Shown: positions 1 to 10,890 of the stretch, piece after piece
Position numbering within the stretch: position 1 is the stretch's first letter
Layout of the letters: each line of letters begins with the position of its first letter
Assembly (NCBI GenBank): GCA_017893485.1
Contig: CM030364.1
Location: forward strand, 39,287,825 to 39,351,824
Reading direction: 5' to 3'
Source of the DNA: Hemerocallis citrina
Lineage: Eukaryota; Streptophyta; Magnoliopsida; Asparagales; Asphodelaceae
Length of the DNA stretch: 64,000 nucleotides
Notes under the pieces: model-generated
Databases searched by the model: none
What the model was told of the DNA's origin: nothing
The model's input: only the letters and a program-made list of their open reading frames with translations
Translations under genes and position numbers: made by a program

Positions 1-2476
1 AGCTAGCCACAAGGAAGAGATTCCTGTGGAAGTGTAAAGGATTCCTGTGGTTCAGGACTATCCGACTGTGTTCTTGGATGATTTGTCTGGGTTACCTCCG
101 CAATGTGATGTAGAGTTCAGCATCACTATTCAACCGGAAAGTGCACCCATTTCTAAGGCACCGTATAGGACGGCTCCTGTGGAACAGGATGAGGTGAAAT
201 GGCAGATTGAGGAACTGTTGGAGAAAGGCTTTATTCAACCTAGTGCGTCGCTTTGGGGAGCACCAGTGCTTTTGGTAAAGAAGAAGGATGGATCGATGAG
301 GATATGTATCGATTACCGAGAGCTGAATAAGGTCACTGTTCAGAATAAGTATCCTATTCCCCGAATTGATGACTTGTTCGATCGTCTGCAAGGAGCTGCT
401 ATTTTCTCCAAAATAGATCTTCGATCAGGATATCATCAAGTTCGAGTGAAAGCTGAAGATGTGCACAAAACTATATTTAGAACTCGACATGGATATTACG
501 AATTCTTAGTTATGCCATTTGGAGTGACGAATGCACCCGCAATCTTCATGGACATGATGAATAGAGTTCTGAGGCCGTTTATTGATTCTTTCGTCGTGGT
601 GTTTATCGACGATATTCTTGTGTACTCCAAGTCAGAAGAGGAGCACACCGGGCATCTGGCAAAAATTTTGAAGAAGCTAGAAGAGCAGGAGTTGTATGCC
701 AAGCTATCCAAGTGTGATTTCTGGAAATCTGAAGTAGCATTCCTAGGTCACATTCTTTCTAAGGAGAGAGTGGCAACTGATCCTCAGAAGATAGAGGCAG
801 TGAGAGATTAGGCAAGGCCTACTACAGTGAAGGAAGTCAGGAGTTTTCTTGGATTGACTGGATACTACAAGAGATTCATTCAAGGTTACGCTCAGTTAGC
901 CGTACCGCTCACTAGTTTGACCAAGAAGAATGTGAACTTCAAGTGGACTGAGCAATGTGAGGCAAGCTTTCAGGAGTTGAAAGAGAAGCTGACTACTGCA
1001 CCTATTTTGGCTTTGCCTAGAGCAGGTGTTAAGTATGACGTTTACAGCGATGCTTCACATCATGGGCTTGGTTGTGTCTTAATGCAAGAAGGAAGGGTGA
1101 TTGCTTATGGGTCTAGGCAACTACGACTGCATGAGAAGAATTATCCGACTCATGATCTGGAGTTGGCTGCGATTATCTTTGCCTTGAAGCAATGGAGGCA
1201 CTACGTGTACGGTGAGAAATTGAACATGTACACGAACCACAAGAGTTTGAAGTACATGTACCAGCAGAAGGATCTGAATTTGAGGCAACGGAGATAGTTG
1301 GAAGTGCTTGAGGACATGCGATCTGAGATCAAGTATCATTCTGGGAAAGCTAATGTTGTTGCTGATGCACTTACTCGCAACAGCAGTTTATCCAGTTTGA
1401 TTACAACTCAGAAGCATCTGGTGGAAGAATTGGATCGAGCCGGTATAGAAGTTGTCTTGCAAGGATTTGGATCATCTTTAGCTCAGTTGAGGCTTCAGCC
1501 TACTTTGAATGGAAGGATCATTGCAAGTCAGGAGGATGATGCTGATATCTTGGAGATGAAGGAGCAGGTTGGTGCTGGCAGGTTGTCCGGATTTCAAATC
1601 AGGGATGGAGTGTTGTGGTTTGGAGAGAGGCTATGTGTTCCGAATCAGGCGGACCTGAAAGAGAGTATTCTTCAGGAGGCACGTGCTACTCTTTTGTCGG
1701 TACATCCTGGGAGTACTAAGATGTACAGAGATATCAAACCGCATTTCTGGTGGTCAGGTTGGGAAAGGCATTTACCTTTGGTAGAGTTTGCCTACAACAA
1801 CAATTTTCAGACTAGCATCGGGATGGTGCCGTACGAAGCTTTGTATGGCAGGAAGTGCAGAACACCTGTTTGTTGGTTTGAAGTTGGGGAGCGTCAGTTT
1901 TTTGGGCCTGAGCTTGTGCAGCAAAACTCTGAAAAGATTGATCTGATCAGGAAGAGGTTGGTAGAGGCTCAGAGCAGGCAGAAGAGCTATGCAGACAACC
2001 GGAGAAGGGACCTTGAGTTTGAGGAAAGTGACTTCGTCTTTCTGAAAGTATCGCCCAGTAAAAGTGTGATTCGATTTGGCAAAGACGGGAAGTTAGCCCC
2101 GAGGTTTATAGGCCCGTAGAAGATATTGAAAAGGATCGAGAAAACTGCTTACCGGCTTGAGTTACCGGAAGAGTTATCTCAGGTGCACAATGTCTTTCAT
2201 GTGTCTATATTAAGAGGTTATATTCCAGATCCAAGTCATCATTTGCCTGAAGTGTCGGAAGGTTTGCAATTGGATCTCAATTACATCGAGTCTCCTATCG
2301 AGATTGTTGATCGTCGAGAGAAAGTCTTGAGGAATAAGACGATACCGATGGTCAAGGTAGTATGGAGAAACCATCTGGTTGAAGAAGCTACTTGGGAGTC
2401 TGAGCAGAGGATGTTGACGGATTATCCTGAGCTTTTACTTGATTTGTATTTTGTCTTTTTCTTTTGCTTGTTGTGA
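1..2476 (+). pseudogene. gypsy pol remnant: RT, RNase H, deleted integrase, chromodomain
   Basis: This was the polyprotein for reverse transcription and integration. Visible parts are the RT palm with a FIDDILVYS catalytic motif near 600-630, an RNase H with [10 protein letters not shown] near 1040-1075, and a chromodomain-like end (VKVVWRNHLVEEATWE) near 2350-2400. It is dead in several ways. In-frame stops lie near 34-36, 809-811, 1295-1297 and 2117-2119; those at 809 and 1295 sit where tryptophan is usual, so TGG to TAG is likely. The RNase H motif reads TNHKSLKY where the family normally has TDHKSLKY, losing a catalytic Asp. At about 1755-1775 the zinc-binding region (HFWWSGW) joins directly to the post-core segment (HLPLVEFAYNN), so the DDE core of integrase is absent. 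Confidence 0.9.
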
Positions 2477-2523
2477 GTGTTTTGTTTCTCGTTCTTGACT
2501 GAAGTTCCGGGGACGGAACTATT

Positions 2524-2538
2524 CTAAGGAGGGAGTGT
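2524..2538 (+). other. polypurine tract of the retrotransposon
   Basis: AAGGAGGGAG lies directly before TGTAATACCC, the start of the 3' LTR. It is the expected plus-strand primer site and fixes the element's orientation. Confidence 0.75.
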
Positions 2539-2660
2539 TGTAATACCCTGATTTTTATTTATGAAAATTATTATTTTGTATTATTATTTTTGTACGTATT
2601 GTGCACGTGCAATTTTGCAGTATAAAATTTTATAAATTATTTTCATTGCATAGTCAAATG

Positions 2661-2661
2661 A

Positions 2662-2725
<64 letters not shown>
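2661..2725. repeat. TG/TA microsatellite in LTR
   Basis: About nine TG units followed by about 23 TA units. Confidence 0.95.
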
Positions 2726-2728
<3 letters not shown>

Positions 2729-3142
2729 TTTTCTAATTGTTTTTATTAAAGCCCATTTTTCTTTAATAAACATAAGTTTCTTTTATGGCCCAATTTAATT
2801 TATTTTTGTAAACTAATTTGGCCCATTAAACAAAGGCCCATGAGTTATTTTCTCTTTTAAATACAACTTGTAATGTAGACAATTTTTTAGATTATTTTTA
2901 TAAAGAATAAAATGTACAACCTTTAAAATGGGGGACTATTGAATGCACGTGCATAGCACATACACGTGTAGTGTGCACTCCATTTTGGCCAGTTTTGAAT
3001 GGGAGGGAAAGGAAAAGAGAAGTGGAGTTGTGGGAGGTAGTTTTTGTGATCATGGTTGGTTACTTCAACTTCCCCTTAAATCCTAGCCTTTGGTCCTTAA
3101 CTCCTAGATTAATCTTAGCCATTTATTTGTCCCAAAATTTAG

Positions 3143-3150
3143 TATAAATA
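3143..3150 (+). promoter_or_regulatory. LTR TATA box
   Basis: TATAAATA followed by a run of ten C. The opposed solo LTR has the matching TATAAATACCCCC on the minus strand near 20145-20160, so the site is conserved between copies and is the likely RNA polymerase II core promoter of the family. Confidence 0.6.
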
Positions 3151-3896
3151 CCCCCCCCCCTAGCCTAGTTATTCTAGCACTCTTCATTCTCCAAACTTAT
3201 AGTAAGAAAATACAATTATTAGTAGTGAGTTATTAGTAGGAAGTGAGAATAAAAGATTGAGAGAGTGGGTTTTGTGTGTGCTTGCAACAAGGAGGCCGGC
3301 TACTAGGAGCTCTCGGGTTGCACTTGGAAGGCTCGGTTTGCATTCAAGGAGGAGGAGGAGGAGGAGCGCTCGTTTGGCAAGCTCGAGAAGGACTATTTTG
3401 TTTAGGAGGTGTTTTAAATCTTTTTCTCCAAATAAGGTGGGTTGGTTTTCTATATTTCTAACTAGATACCATGTTAGGGGTGATTGAAATGATAATGCAT
3501 GAAAGAAACTAATAAGAATACGCTTAATTGGAAAAAGGACTTGCTAGTTGACTAAATTGATTGCTTGATAGATTGCATGTTATCTTGTCATGAATCTTAA
3601 GTTGTATGCGAATCGTTTTGTAGTGATGGAATATATGAATTAGAATTGTTGTTAATATCAAAACTAAGTACAAAATGCTAGTAGATGAAATTGTTGTTTT
3701 GTGAGTTTAGTTGGACTTTCGTGATATTGTTTAGAATGAATAAATTATAATATGTCTTGGGTTTATGAAAGAGGAAAAAACAGGGAATTAATGTAGGAAA
3801 ATTTTTATACCAAGTTGTGTTTGAGAAAAGTCAAATGAATTATAAAAAGAGTAGTACACAAATTTAAATTATATTTGGAGAATTGAAAAACCTCGC

Positions 3897-4080
3897 AGTA
3901 CAGTCGACTGGCCATATGCAACGGTCGACTGCCCTGATCATTGATTCCGAGTTGAAAAATATCGCAGGACAGCCGACTTACTACATTTAACAGTCGACTT
4001 CCCTGACCTCCTTAATTTCGGAATTTTGCATTTTTGCGGAACAGCCGACTGACCATATTCGACAGTCGACTTTTCCGATG
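3897..4080. repeat. triplicated GTCGACT-rich motif in LTR
   Basis: Three degenerate units of about 60 bp contain the pattern ACAG(T/C)CGACT, then about 15 bp, then CAGTCGACT. Each unit is itself a near palindrome. Function unknown. Confidence 0.6.
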
Positions 4081-5633
4081 CTTCAAGTAAATCTGCCTTC
4101 TTTTGTGACAAAATTCCTATGACGTGTGGCCTAGTATAGATGAGTACAACCTATGAAAATTTATTTGGAGTTATTGGACTAAAATAAAATGTATTTGAGG
4201 TGAAATTGTACTCGAAACTATTGTTTTCTTATAATTATAATTTCGTAAAAATGTGGATTTTCATGAGGTGATTAATGTAAATGTTAAAAAGCAAAATTGT
4301 TGGAAGGAAAATATAATTGTTAAGTTTTTATATGAGTTATTCTTATTAAAGAATAGTGTGACAATAGTGAGGTTGTGAATATTCACTTTGACTAGATATT
4401 TGTGATATGATTTTAAATGTGGAAATAAATGTTGGTTATGAAATGCATGATGGATAATTGAACTTCATGTATGATTAATGACTCATGAAAAGATTGGGAA
4501 TCATGTGATTGAAAAAGAGACATGTTCTTGAGTATGACAACTCAGATTGTGAATTTGTGAATTGAAATTGAGAATTAGGGTGTAGCAAAAACTCACACCG
4601 GCAAATGAAAAGTGATGAGATATGATAATTGAAATTGAAAAGACCAAGTTTGGGTCAATGTGAAATGAAAGAAATAAGACCGGTATTGGTGAGAGGGCTA
4701 ACCCTAAGAAATAAGACCGGTATTTGTGCATGATTTCATTAAATTAAGGATTAGTACATAGTGAAGAGGTGATGAAAGTGAGAGAAAAACACGAGTATGA
4801 GGGCCTCGGGTCTACGATGTGGGTGTGATTCATAGTTTGTCTTCACGATGCATCGTGACATGACGTGGGCACTACTCCAGAATTATCGGGATCTTGGCGA
4901 TGCTTGTGGGGTGTTTGGTGACTGCGAGAGGATCGTGTGCCATGAAGGAAGCTGAATTGTCCATAGATAGTCTTCACGATGCGTCGTGACATGACGTGAG
5001 ATTCCCCTCCAATATTTCTATACATGAGCTCGTACTCATAGAACATCTAGGATACTTATCGTAGTTACAGTAGTAGATTAAGTCATGACGAGGGATTGAA
5101 CCCTACAAGATGAAGAACGATTAAGAGACTTGCCCTCGGACCTATGTAGTATGGGATACATAGAATCCGAACAAGTGCGCATTAGTGTCATGTAATATAA
5201 ATAACTGCATTAAGGACTAAGTGCACAGCACAGCACAACACCAACAGGATAGTCCCTTTGTAGCTTTGTTTGTAATCAAGTTTGTGTTTGCTAAAGTATT
5301 TAAGAATCGTTATACTGTTTCCAGCATAGAGAGGATGGCCGTGTATAATATTTCGTCAGTTGAATGAACTGACGCGCCCACAGTTTTATATGCAGGGTAA
5401 ATGACATGATAAAGATTAAAGGAGAACTGATGCTTAGAGATTATTCAAATATTGTTGTACTTTTATACAAATGTTGTAAATTTGCTTCCGCTGTAAAATG
5501 TAAACTGTAAAGATTCCCTGTAACTCTGATGTAAAGTGAAAAGTTTTAAATTACTTGTAAAATTGTACGAAAGAAGTGTAAAGATCCTTTGGAATCTCGA
5601 ATTCAGTTGTATTTTAGAATTCGGGGTGTTACA

Positions 5634-6228
5634 CCTATCTTCCGCGGCCTCCTCATCAAACTCTGTACCGAGGAGTTGATTACACATCTCTAACTTATCC
5701 AAGTTCCAATTACTGGTCACGGCCATCCCATCTATTGGAACACCAGAGATCATTGCTATATCCTGTAGCGTCACCGTCATCTCTCTGACCGGTAGATGGA
5801 AGGTATGCGACTCTGGCCTCCATCGCTCCACAAGTGCTGAAAGAAGTGCTCGGTCGAGTTTCACCTGACCCATCATGCTGATTCCGTAGAAATCGGCCGG
5901 AACTAGGTACTCGACGATACGTGGGTGCACCGTCATGGTCTCGTGGGTGCAGAAATTACACCTTCGCGTCGTCCCATCCCACACTACCGCGAATCTGTGG
6001 TGGTCTTGCAAGGTCATTTCACCAGCATATATTGGTCCTGGACCACGATGTGGTGCCATCGAAGAGGATGCACCAACCTAAACAAACACAAAACACAATT
6101 ATTATTAGTGTACTAACAATACCACTATATACAAAATGTACAATATAAATTAATAGTTCTCTTACTTCTGTGGAATGTTTGCCCAGAGCACCAACAGATG
6201 TCCTTCCGGTTCCCCTCGTTCTATCCAT
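5634..6228 (-). pseudogene. plant mobile domain (PMD) gene, interrupted by retrotransposon
   Basis: The protein resembles the aminotransferase-like plant mobile domain (MAIN/MAIL family and their transposon relatives). Exon 1 is 6228-6166, starting [10 protein letters not shown], with a GTAAG donor. Exon 2 starts at 6077 after a TTTAG acceptor in phase 0 and encodes MAPHRGPGP followed by the conserved stretch FYGISMMGQVKLDRALLSAL and the block HTFHLPVREMTVTLQDIAMI. The frame is open until the retrotransposon LTR begins at 5633, where PMD sequence ends abruptly after FDEEAAED. Host PMD proteins act in gene and transposon silencing; the function of transposon-borne copies is not established. 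The intron contains no anomaly, but an AT tract lies just upstream of the start. Confidence 0.8.
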
Positions 6229-6268
6229 TTCTCTGTAAGAAAGTTCTCATATATAAAACAAATTGTTC

Positions 6269-6384
<116 letters not shown>

Positions 6385-6399
6385 CAAAATACATCAGAC

Positions 6400-7300
6400 A
6401 ACCGCAAAAATAACATTCAAAAAATTCCAAACTTTGTGAATGGGTCTAAAATGTCGGACACAAGCTACCGCAACTTGTAGAAGCGAGTTTGGACTAACGG
6501 TCTTCAAGAAATAACCGTGTATCACTTTCACTCTTGAAAAAAGAGCGAAATGCGATCCACGGACGCGTATATCTAACCGTGGGTGAGAACTCTCAACCAC
6601 AAGTTGCTTTGGCTTGTGAGTGGCGTAAACGGCCTACCCGCAAAATTTCGTAATTTTTTACCCATTTCTCTATTATAAACTCGTTAAATACATAACAAAA
6701 TTCAAGAGAAAACCACAAAAACGATGGTCAAAAAAATTTATACTTTACGATTGGGTCGAGCTCCCCACACACAAGGCAATGCAACTTGTACAAGCGAGTT
6801 TCGACCGACGGTTTGAAAGGTATGGCCGTGTATCGCTTTCAATCTTGAGAAAGAGCAGAAACTGATACACTGACGTATCTCGCAAATCGTGGGTCGGAAC
6901 TCGCAACTACAAGTTGCGTTGGGTTGTGAGTGGCTAGCCCGACCTACTCCCACAGTTTCATATTTTTTAGAATTCGTTTGAGCAGTTTTCTATTGAGCTC
7001 ATACTAAAAAATTCCAAGGTATATAGAAGTTCTTTCATATACGCGACAATACAACACAAACGAGATGCAAAAATTCCAAAATTTGGCCATTACGTCAGGC
7101 ACACCATACACAAACCAACACAACTTGCAGATGTGAGTTCCGACTCATGGTTTGTAATATACGACTGTATATCGCTTTATATCCAATAAAAGTGATAACG
7201 GACGTATCTTGCAAACTGTGAGATGGAAATCGCCACTACAAATTGCGTTGCCTTCTGCATGGTGAGCCCGACCAAGTCGTCAAATTTTGGAATTTTTGGA
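6400..7300. repeat. MULE subterminal repeats, left element
   Basis: Three degenerate units of about 310-340 bp. Each contains an inverted pair of CAACTTGTA..GCGAGTT..CGACC..CGGTTTG and its complement. They match the 341-bp units at 9160-10840 and the units at 23640-24540. Confidence 0.7.
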
Positions 7301-7479
7301 TCATGTTTGTTTGCTTTTCCTATATTCTACAACTACAACTAACACTACATCTACAAAAAATTTCCACAGAGTATATACAACACACATGATACAAAATTTG
7401 TACACCCTCTAAATTGAAGACTATTATGCACAGTACAAAAAATCAAACTCAAAAACTGAAAAAAAAAATTCAAAAAATT

Positions 7480-8272
7480 AACATACTTCATTATACTAAA
7501 CTGTGAAAAAGTGACTACCTAGACTAGAGAGAGAGAGAGTTGTCGAAGATGTGAGGAGCCGCTGCTGTAGACGAACAAGTTATAGACTCTACGCTAACGT
7601 AGAATTTGTGCTATGGTTCAGGTGAGTTGGGGAGATTTCGGATAGGGTTTTAGGGTTTGGGGTATTTGGGAGAGGGAGAGATAGATAGAGATAGATCGAG
7701 AAGAGGGGGAGATCGAGAAGAGTTTCAGATCGAGAGAGAGTAGGTTGGAGTAAAGCTAGGGTTTGGGGATTGGGTTTCGGGAGCTCCAGATAGAGAGAGA
7801 GAGGGAGGGTTGACGAAGAATTGTGAGGGAGACGAAGAGTTGTGAGAGAGATGGCTCAAATCTGAGTATGTACTGATCTGAGTATGTACATACTTAGGCC
7901 GTTGTTTCCAACAACGGCCTAGGTAGAAATTTTTGTTAAAAAAAACAACCTAGGCCGTTGTTGGCCATTGTTGTTCCCAACAACGGCCTAAGTAAAATTT
8001 TCTTCAAAAAAAACTTCAAACAACCTAGGCCGTTGTTCCCAATGACGGCCTAAGTATAGGTTTCTGCAAAAAAAAACTTCACGCCAAAAAAATGCTAAGT
8101 GTGAAACGTTTTTTGGCGTGAAGTTACGAAATTGACCCTCCGCTTTTAAAGCCGTTAGTGGGAGACTTAGTGGGTTTCGATATCATCCGCTGATCATGAC
8201 CAACAAAGATCCGACGGCTGAGATGGGTATTTTCCAACCCATTGAAAACGGATCCGTTTTCAACGGAGCATT

Positions 8273-8276
<4 letters not shown>
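7480..8276. repeat. terminal inverted repeat of left MULE
   Basis: The reverse complement of this stretch matches 8307-9000 and 24900-25463 in content and order: GA-rich leader-like sequence, the TAGGCCGTTGTT palindromes at about 7892, 7951 and 8027, then CTTCACGCCAAAAA with its inverse TTTTTTGGCGTGAAG, then the GAAAAC/GTTTTC terminus. Confidence 0.75.

Positions 8277-8306
<30 letters not shown>
8277..8306. repeat. (AT)15 tract between two head-to-head MULE termini
   Basis: This 30-bp AT run separates the termini of the two MULEs. A 9-bp target-site duplication made of AT cannot be told from the tract itself. Confidence 0.9.
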
Positions 8307-8308
<2 letters not shown>

Positions 8309-9130
8309 TCGGTTGAAAACAGGTTTGTTTTCAACCGAGTTGGAAAACACCAATCCTAGCCCTCCGTTGCGCCTGGTAACAAACATGCATGAACTATTTC
8401 TCGAAGTATGATCGGATCAAATCGTGATGAGCGGATGAGATTCGCTCCGCTTTGATCGAAGAGTTTTAGCGGAGGGGTAATTTTGGTACTTCATGCCAAA
8501 AAACGCTTCGGATTTATGGCTTGAAGGTTTTTTTGTGGGAAAAATCACTTAGGCCGTTGTCAACGGCCTAGGTTATTTTTTTTATAAAAAAAATCAACCT
8601 TTGCAAGTCTTTTTCCAAACAGTTGTACATACCCAGATCTCCCTCACTCCGTCTTCGTCACAAACTCTCTCTCTTTTTCTCTTGAGCTCCCGAAACCCAT
8701 CCCCAAAACCTAGTTCTCTCTCCAACCTCCTTTTGTCGATCTCCTTGCCTTCTCGATCTCGCCCTCTTGTCGATAACCTCTCTATCTCTCTCTCCCTCTC
8801 CCGAATACCCCAAACCCTAACCTAACCCCATATCCTAAATCACCTAAAACCTAGCACAAATTCTCCAGCGCCTTAGCCTCTTCAACTTGTTCGTCTACAG
8901 CAGCGGCTTCTCACATCTTCGCCAACTCTCTCTCTTTCTTTGGACTAGGTACTTAATCACAATTTACTATAATGAACTATGTTAATTTATTGATTTTTTT
9001 TTTCAATTTTTGAGTTTGATTTTTTGTATTATGCGTAGTAGTCTATAATTTAGAGAGTATACAATTAGCTCGGATCATGTATGTTGTATATATTTTGTTG
9101 ACATTTTTGTAGATGTAGTGTTAGTTGTAG
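8307..9130. repeat. left terminal inverted repeat of composite MULE
   Basis: It pairs with about 24600-25463 in reverse complement. Shared landmarks are GCTCGGTTGAAAAC, TTTTCAACCGAG, the TTGGCATGAA/TTCATGCCAA motif, the AACGGCCTAGGTT palindrome and a CT-rich leader. Similarity looks patchy, so the repeats are old or have diverged. Confidence 0.7.
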
Positions 9131-9159
9131 TTGTGGAATATAGGAAAAGGAAACAAACG

Positions 9160-10840
9160 AGATCCAAAAATTTACAAATTTTACGAGTAGGTCGGACTCA
9201 TCGCGTAGAAGGTAACGGAACTTGTAGAGGCGATTTCCGTCTCACGGTTTGCAAGATACGTCTGTTTATCACTTTTATTCAATAAAATGGATATAAACCG
9301 ATACACAGCCTTATCTTTCAAACCGAGAGTCGGAACCGACCTCTGCAAGCTCCGTTAGCTTGTGTTTGGTGTGCCAGACTTGACGACCCAATTTAGGAAT
9401 TTTTCCATCTCGTTTGTGTTGTTTTGACGTGTATATGAAAAAACTTCAATCTACCTCACAACTTTTTTAGTACGTTGTCAATAGAAAAATGCTTAAATGA
9501 AGTCCAAAAAATACGAAACCGTGCGAGTAGGTTGGGCTAACCATTCACAACCCAACGCAACTTGTATTTGCAAGTTCCGACCCACGATTTGCGAGCTACG
9601 TCAATGTATCGCTTGCCGCTCTTTTTTCAAGAGTGAAAGTGACACTTGGCCGTATCTTTCAAACCGTGGGTCGGAACTCGCTTCTACAAGTTGCGTGTGT
9701 TTCATGTGCCAGACTTGATGGCCAAATTTTGGAATTTTTGAATCTCGTTTGTGTTGTTTTGACGCATATATGAAAAAACTTCAATATACCTCGGAACTTT
9801 TTTAGTACGGTCTCTATAGAAAAAATACTTAAACGAAGTCCAAAAAATACGAAACTGTGCTAGTAGGTTGGGCTAACCATTCACAATCCAATGCAACTTG
9901 TATTTGCGAGTTCCGACCCACGGTTTGCGAGATACGTCAATGTATCCCTTGCCGCTCTTTTTTCAAGAGTGAAAGCGATACACGGCCGTATCTTTCAAAC
10001 CGTGGGTCGGAACCCACTTCTACAAGTTGCGTTGGCTTGTGTTTGGTGTGCCAGAGCTGACGGCCAAATTTTAGAATTTTTGCATCTCGATTGTGTTATT
10101 TTGACGCGTATATGAAAAAATTTCAATATACCTCGAAACTTTTTTAGTACGGTCTCAATAGAAAAATGCTTAAACAAAGTCCAAAAAATACGAAACTGTG
10201 CTAGTAGGTTGGGCTAACCATTCACAACCCAACACAACTTGTATTTGCGAGTTCCGACCCACGGTTTGCGAGATACGTCAATGTATTGCTTGCCGCTCTT
10301 TTTTCAAGAGTGAAAGCGATACACGGCCGTATCTTTCAAACTGTGGGTCGGAACTCGCTTCTACAAGTTGCGTTGGCTTGTGTTTGGTGTGCCAGATTTG
10401 ACAGCCAAATTTTGGAATTTTTGCATCTCGTTTGTGTTGTTTTGACGCGTATATGAAAAAACTTCAATATACCTCGAAACTTTTTTAGTACGGTCTCATT
10501 AGAAAAATGCTTAAACGAAGTCCAAAAAATACGAAACTGTGCTAGTAGGTTAGGCTAACCATTCACAATCCAACGCAACTTGTATTTGCGAGTTCCGACC
10601 CACGATTTGCGAGATACGTCAATGTATCGCTTGCCGCTCTTTTTTCAAGAGTGAAAGCGATACACGACCGTATCTTTCAAACCGTGGGTCGGAACTCACT
10701 TCTACAAGTTGCATTGGCTTGTGTTTGGTGCTAGAGATGACGGCCAAATTTTAAAATTTTTGCATGTCGTTTGTATTGTTTTGACGCGTATAAGCGAACT
10801 TTTGAAATTTTTGCATCTCGTTGGTTTGTGTTTGCTATTT
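9160..10840. repeat. tandem subterminal repeats, about 341 bp, each an imperfect hairpin
   Basis: GTAGGTTGGGCTAACC recurs at 9527, 9863, 10204 and 10545, giving periods of 336, 341 and 341 bp; a more degenerate unit precedes 9527. Within each unit the block CAACTTGTATTTGCGAGTTC..CCCACGGTTTGCGAGATACG returns inverted about 80 bp later, so each unit can fold on itself. Copies are much more alike here than in the other two subterminal regions, which indicates recent tandem expansion. Confidence 0.85.
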
Positions 10841-10890
10841 TTTGGTGAATAATTAGTTTTATATATGTGGACTTTGTTACGGAGAACTGG

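Larger units (their letters stand above)
1..5633 (+). mobile_element. Ty3/gypsy chromodomain retrotransposon, 3' part, decayed
   Basis: The window opens inside the pol region of an LTR retrotransposon and runs through a polypurine tract to a complete 3' LTR ending GGGGTGTTACA at 5633. Reverse transcriptase, RNase H, a remnant of integrase and a C-terminal chromodomain-like segment follow in Ty3/gypsy order. The chromodomain and the very long LTR (about 3.1 kb) suggest the Tekay/Del clade; that assignment is inference. The 5' LTR, gag and protease lie outside the window, so no target-site duplication can be checked; the 3' flank is CCTAT. The element interrupts the PMD gene of the MULE that continues at 5634. 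A solo LTR of the same family lies in the opposite orientation at 17414-20707. Confidence 0.9.
2539..5633 (+). repeat. 3' LTR, 3095 bp, Tekay-like family
   Basis: The LTR starts TGTAATACCC and ends GGGGTGTTACA. The same termini and much of the body recur in reverse complement at 17414-20707, which supports the boundaries. It contains a TATA box (3143-3150), a TG/TA microsatellite (2661-2725), a triplicated GTCGACT-rich motif (3897-4080) and a duplicated segment with GTCTTCACGATGC and CGTGACATGACGTG near 4840 and 4970. No real coding sequence is visible. Confidence 0.9.
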
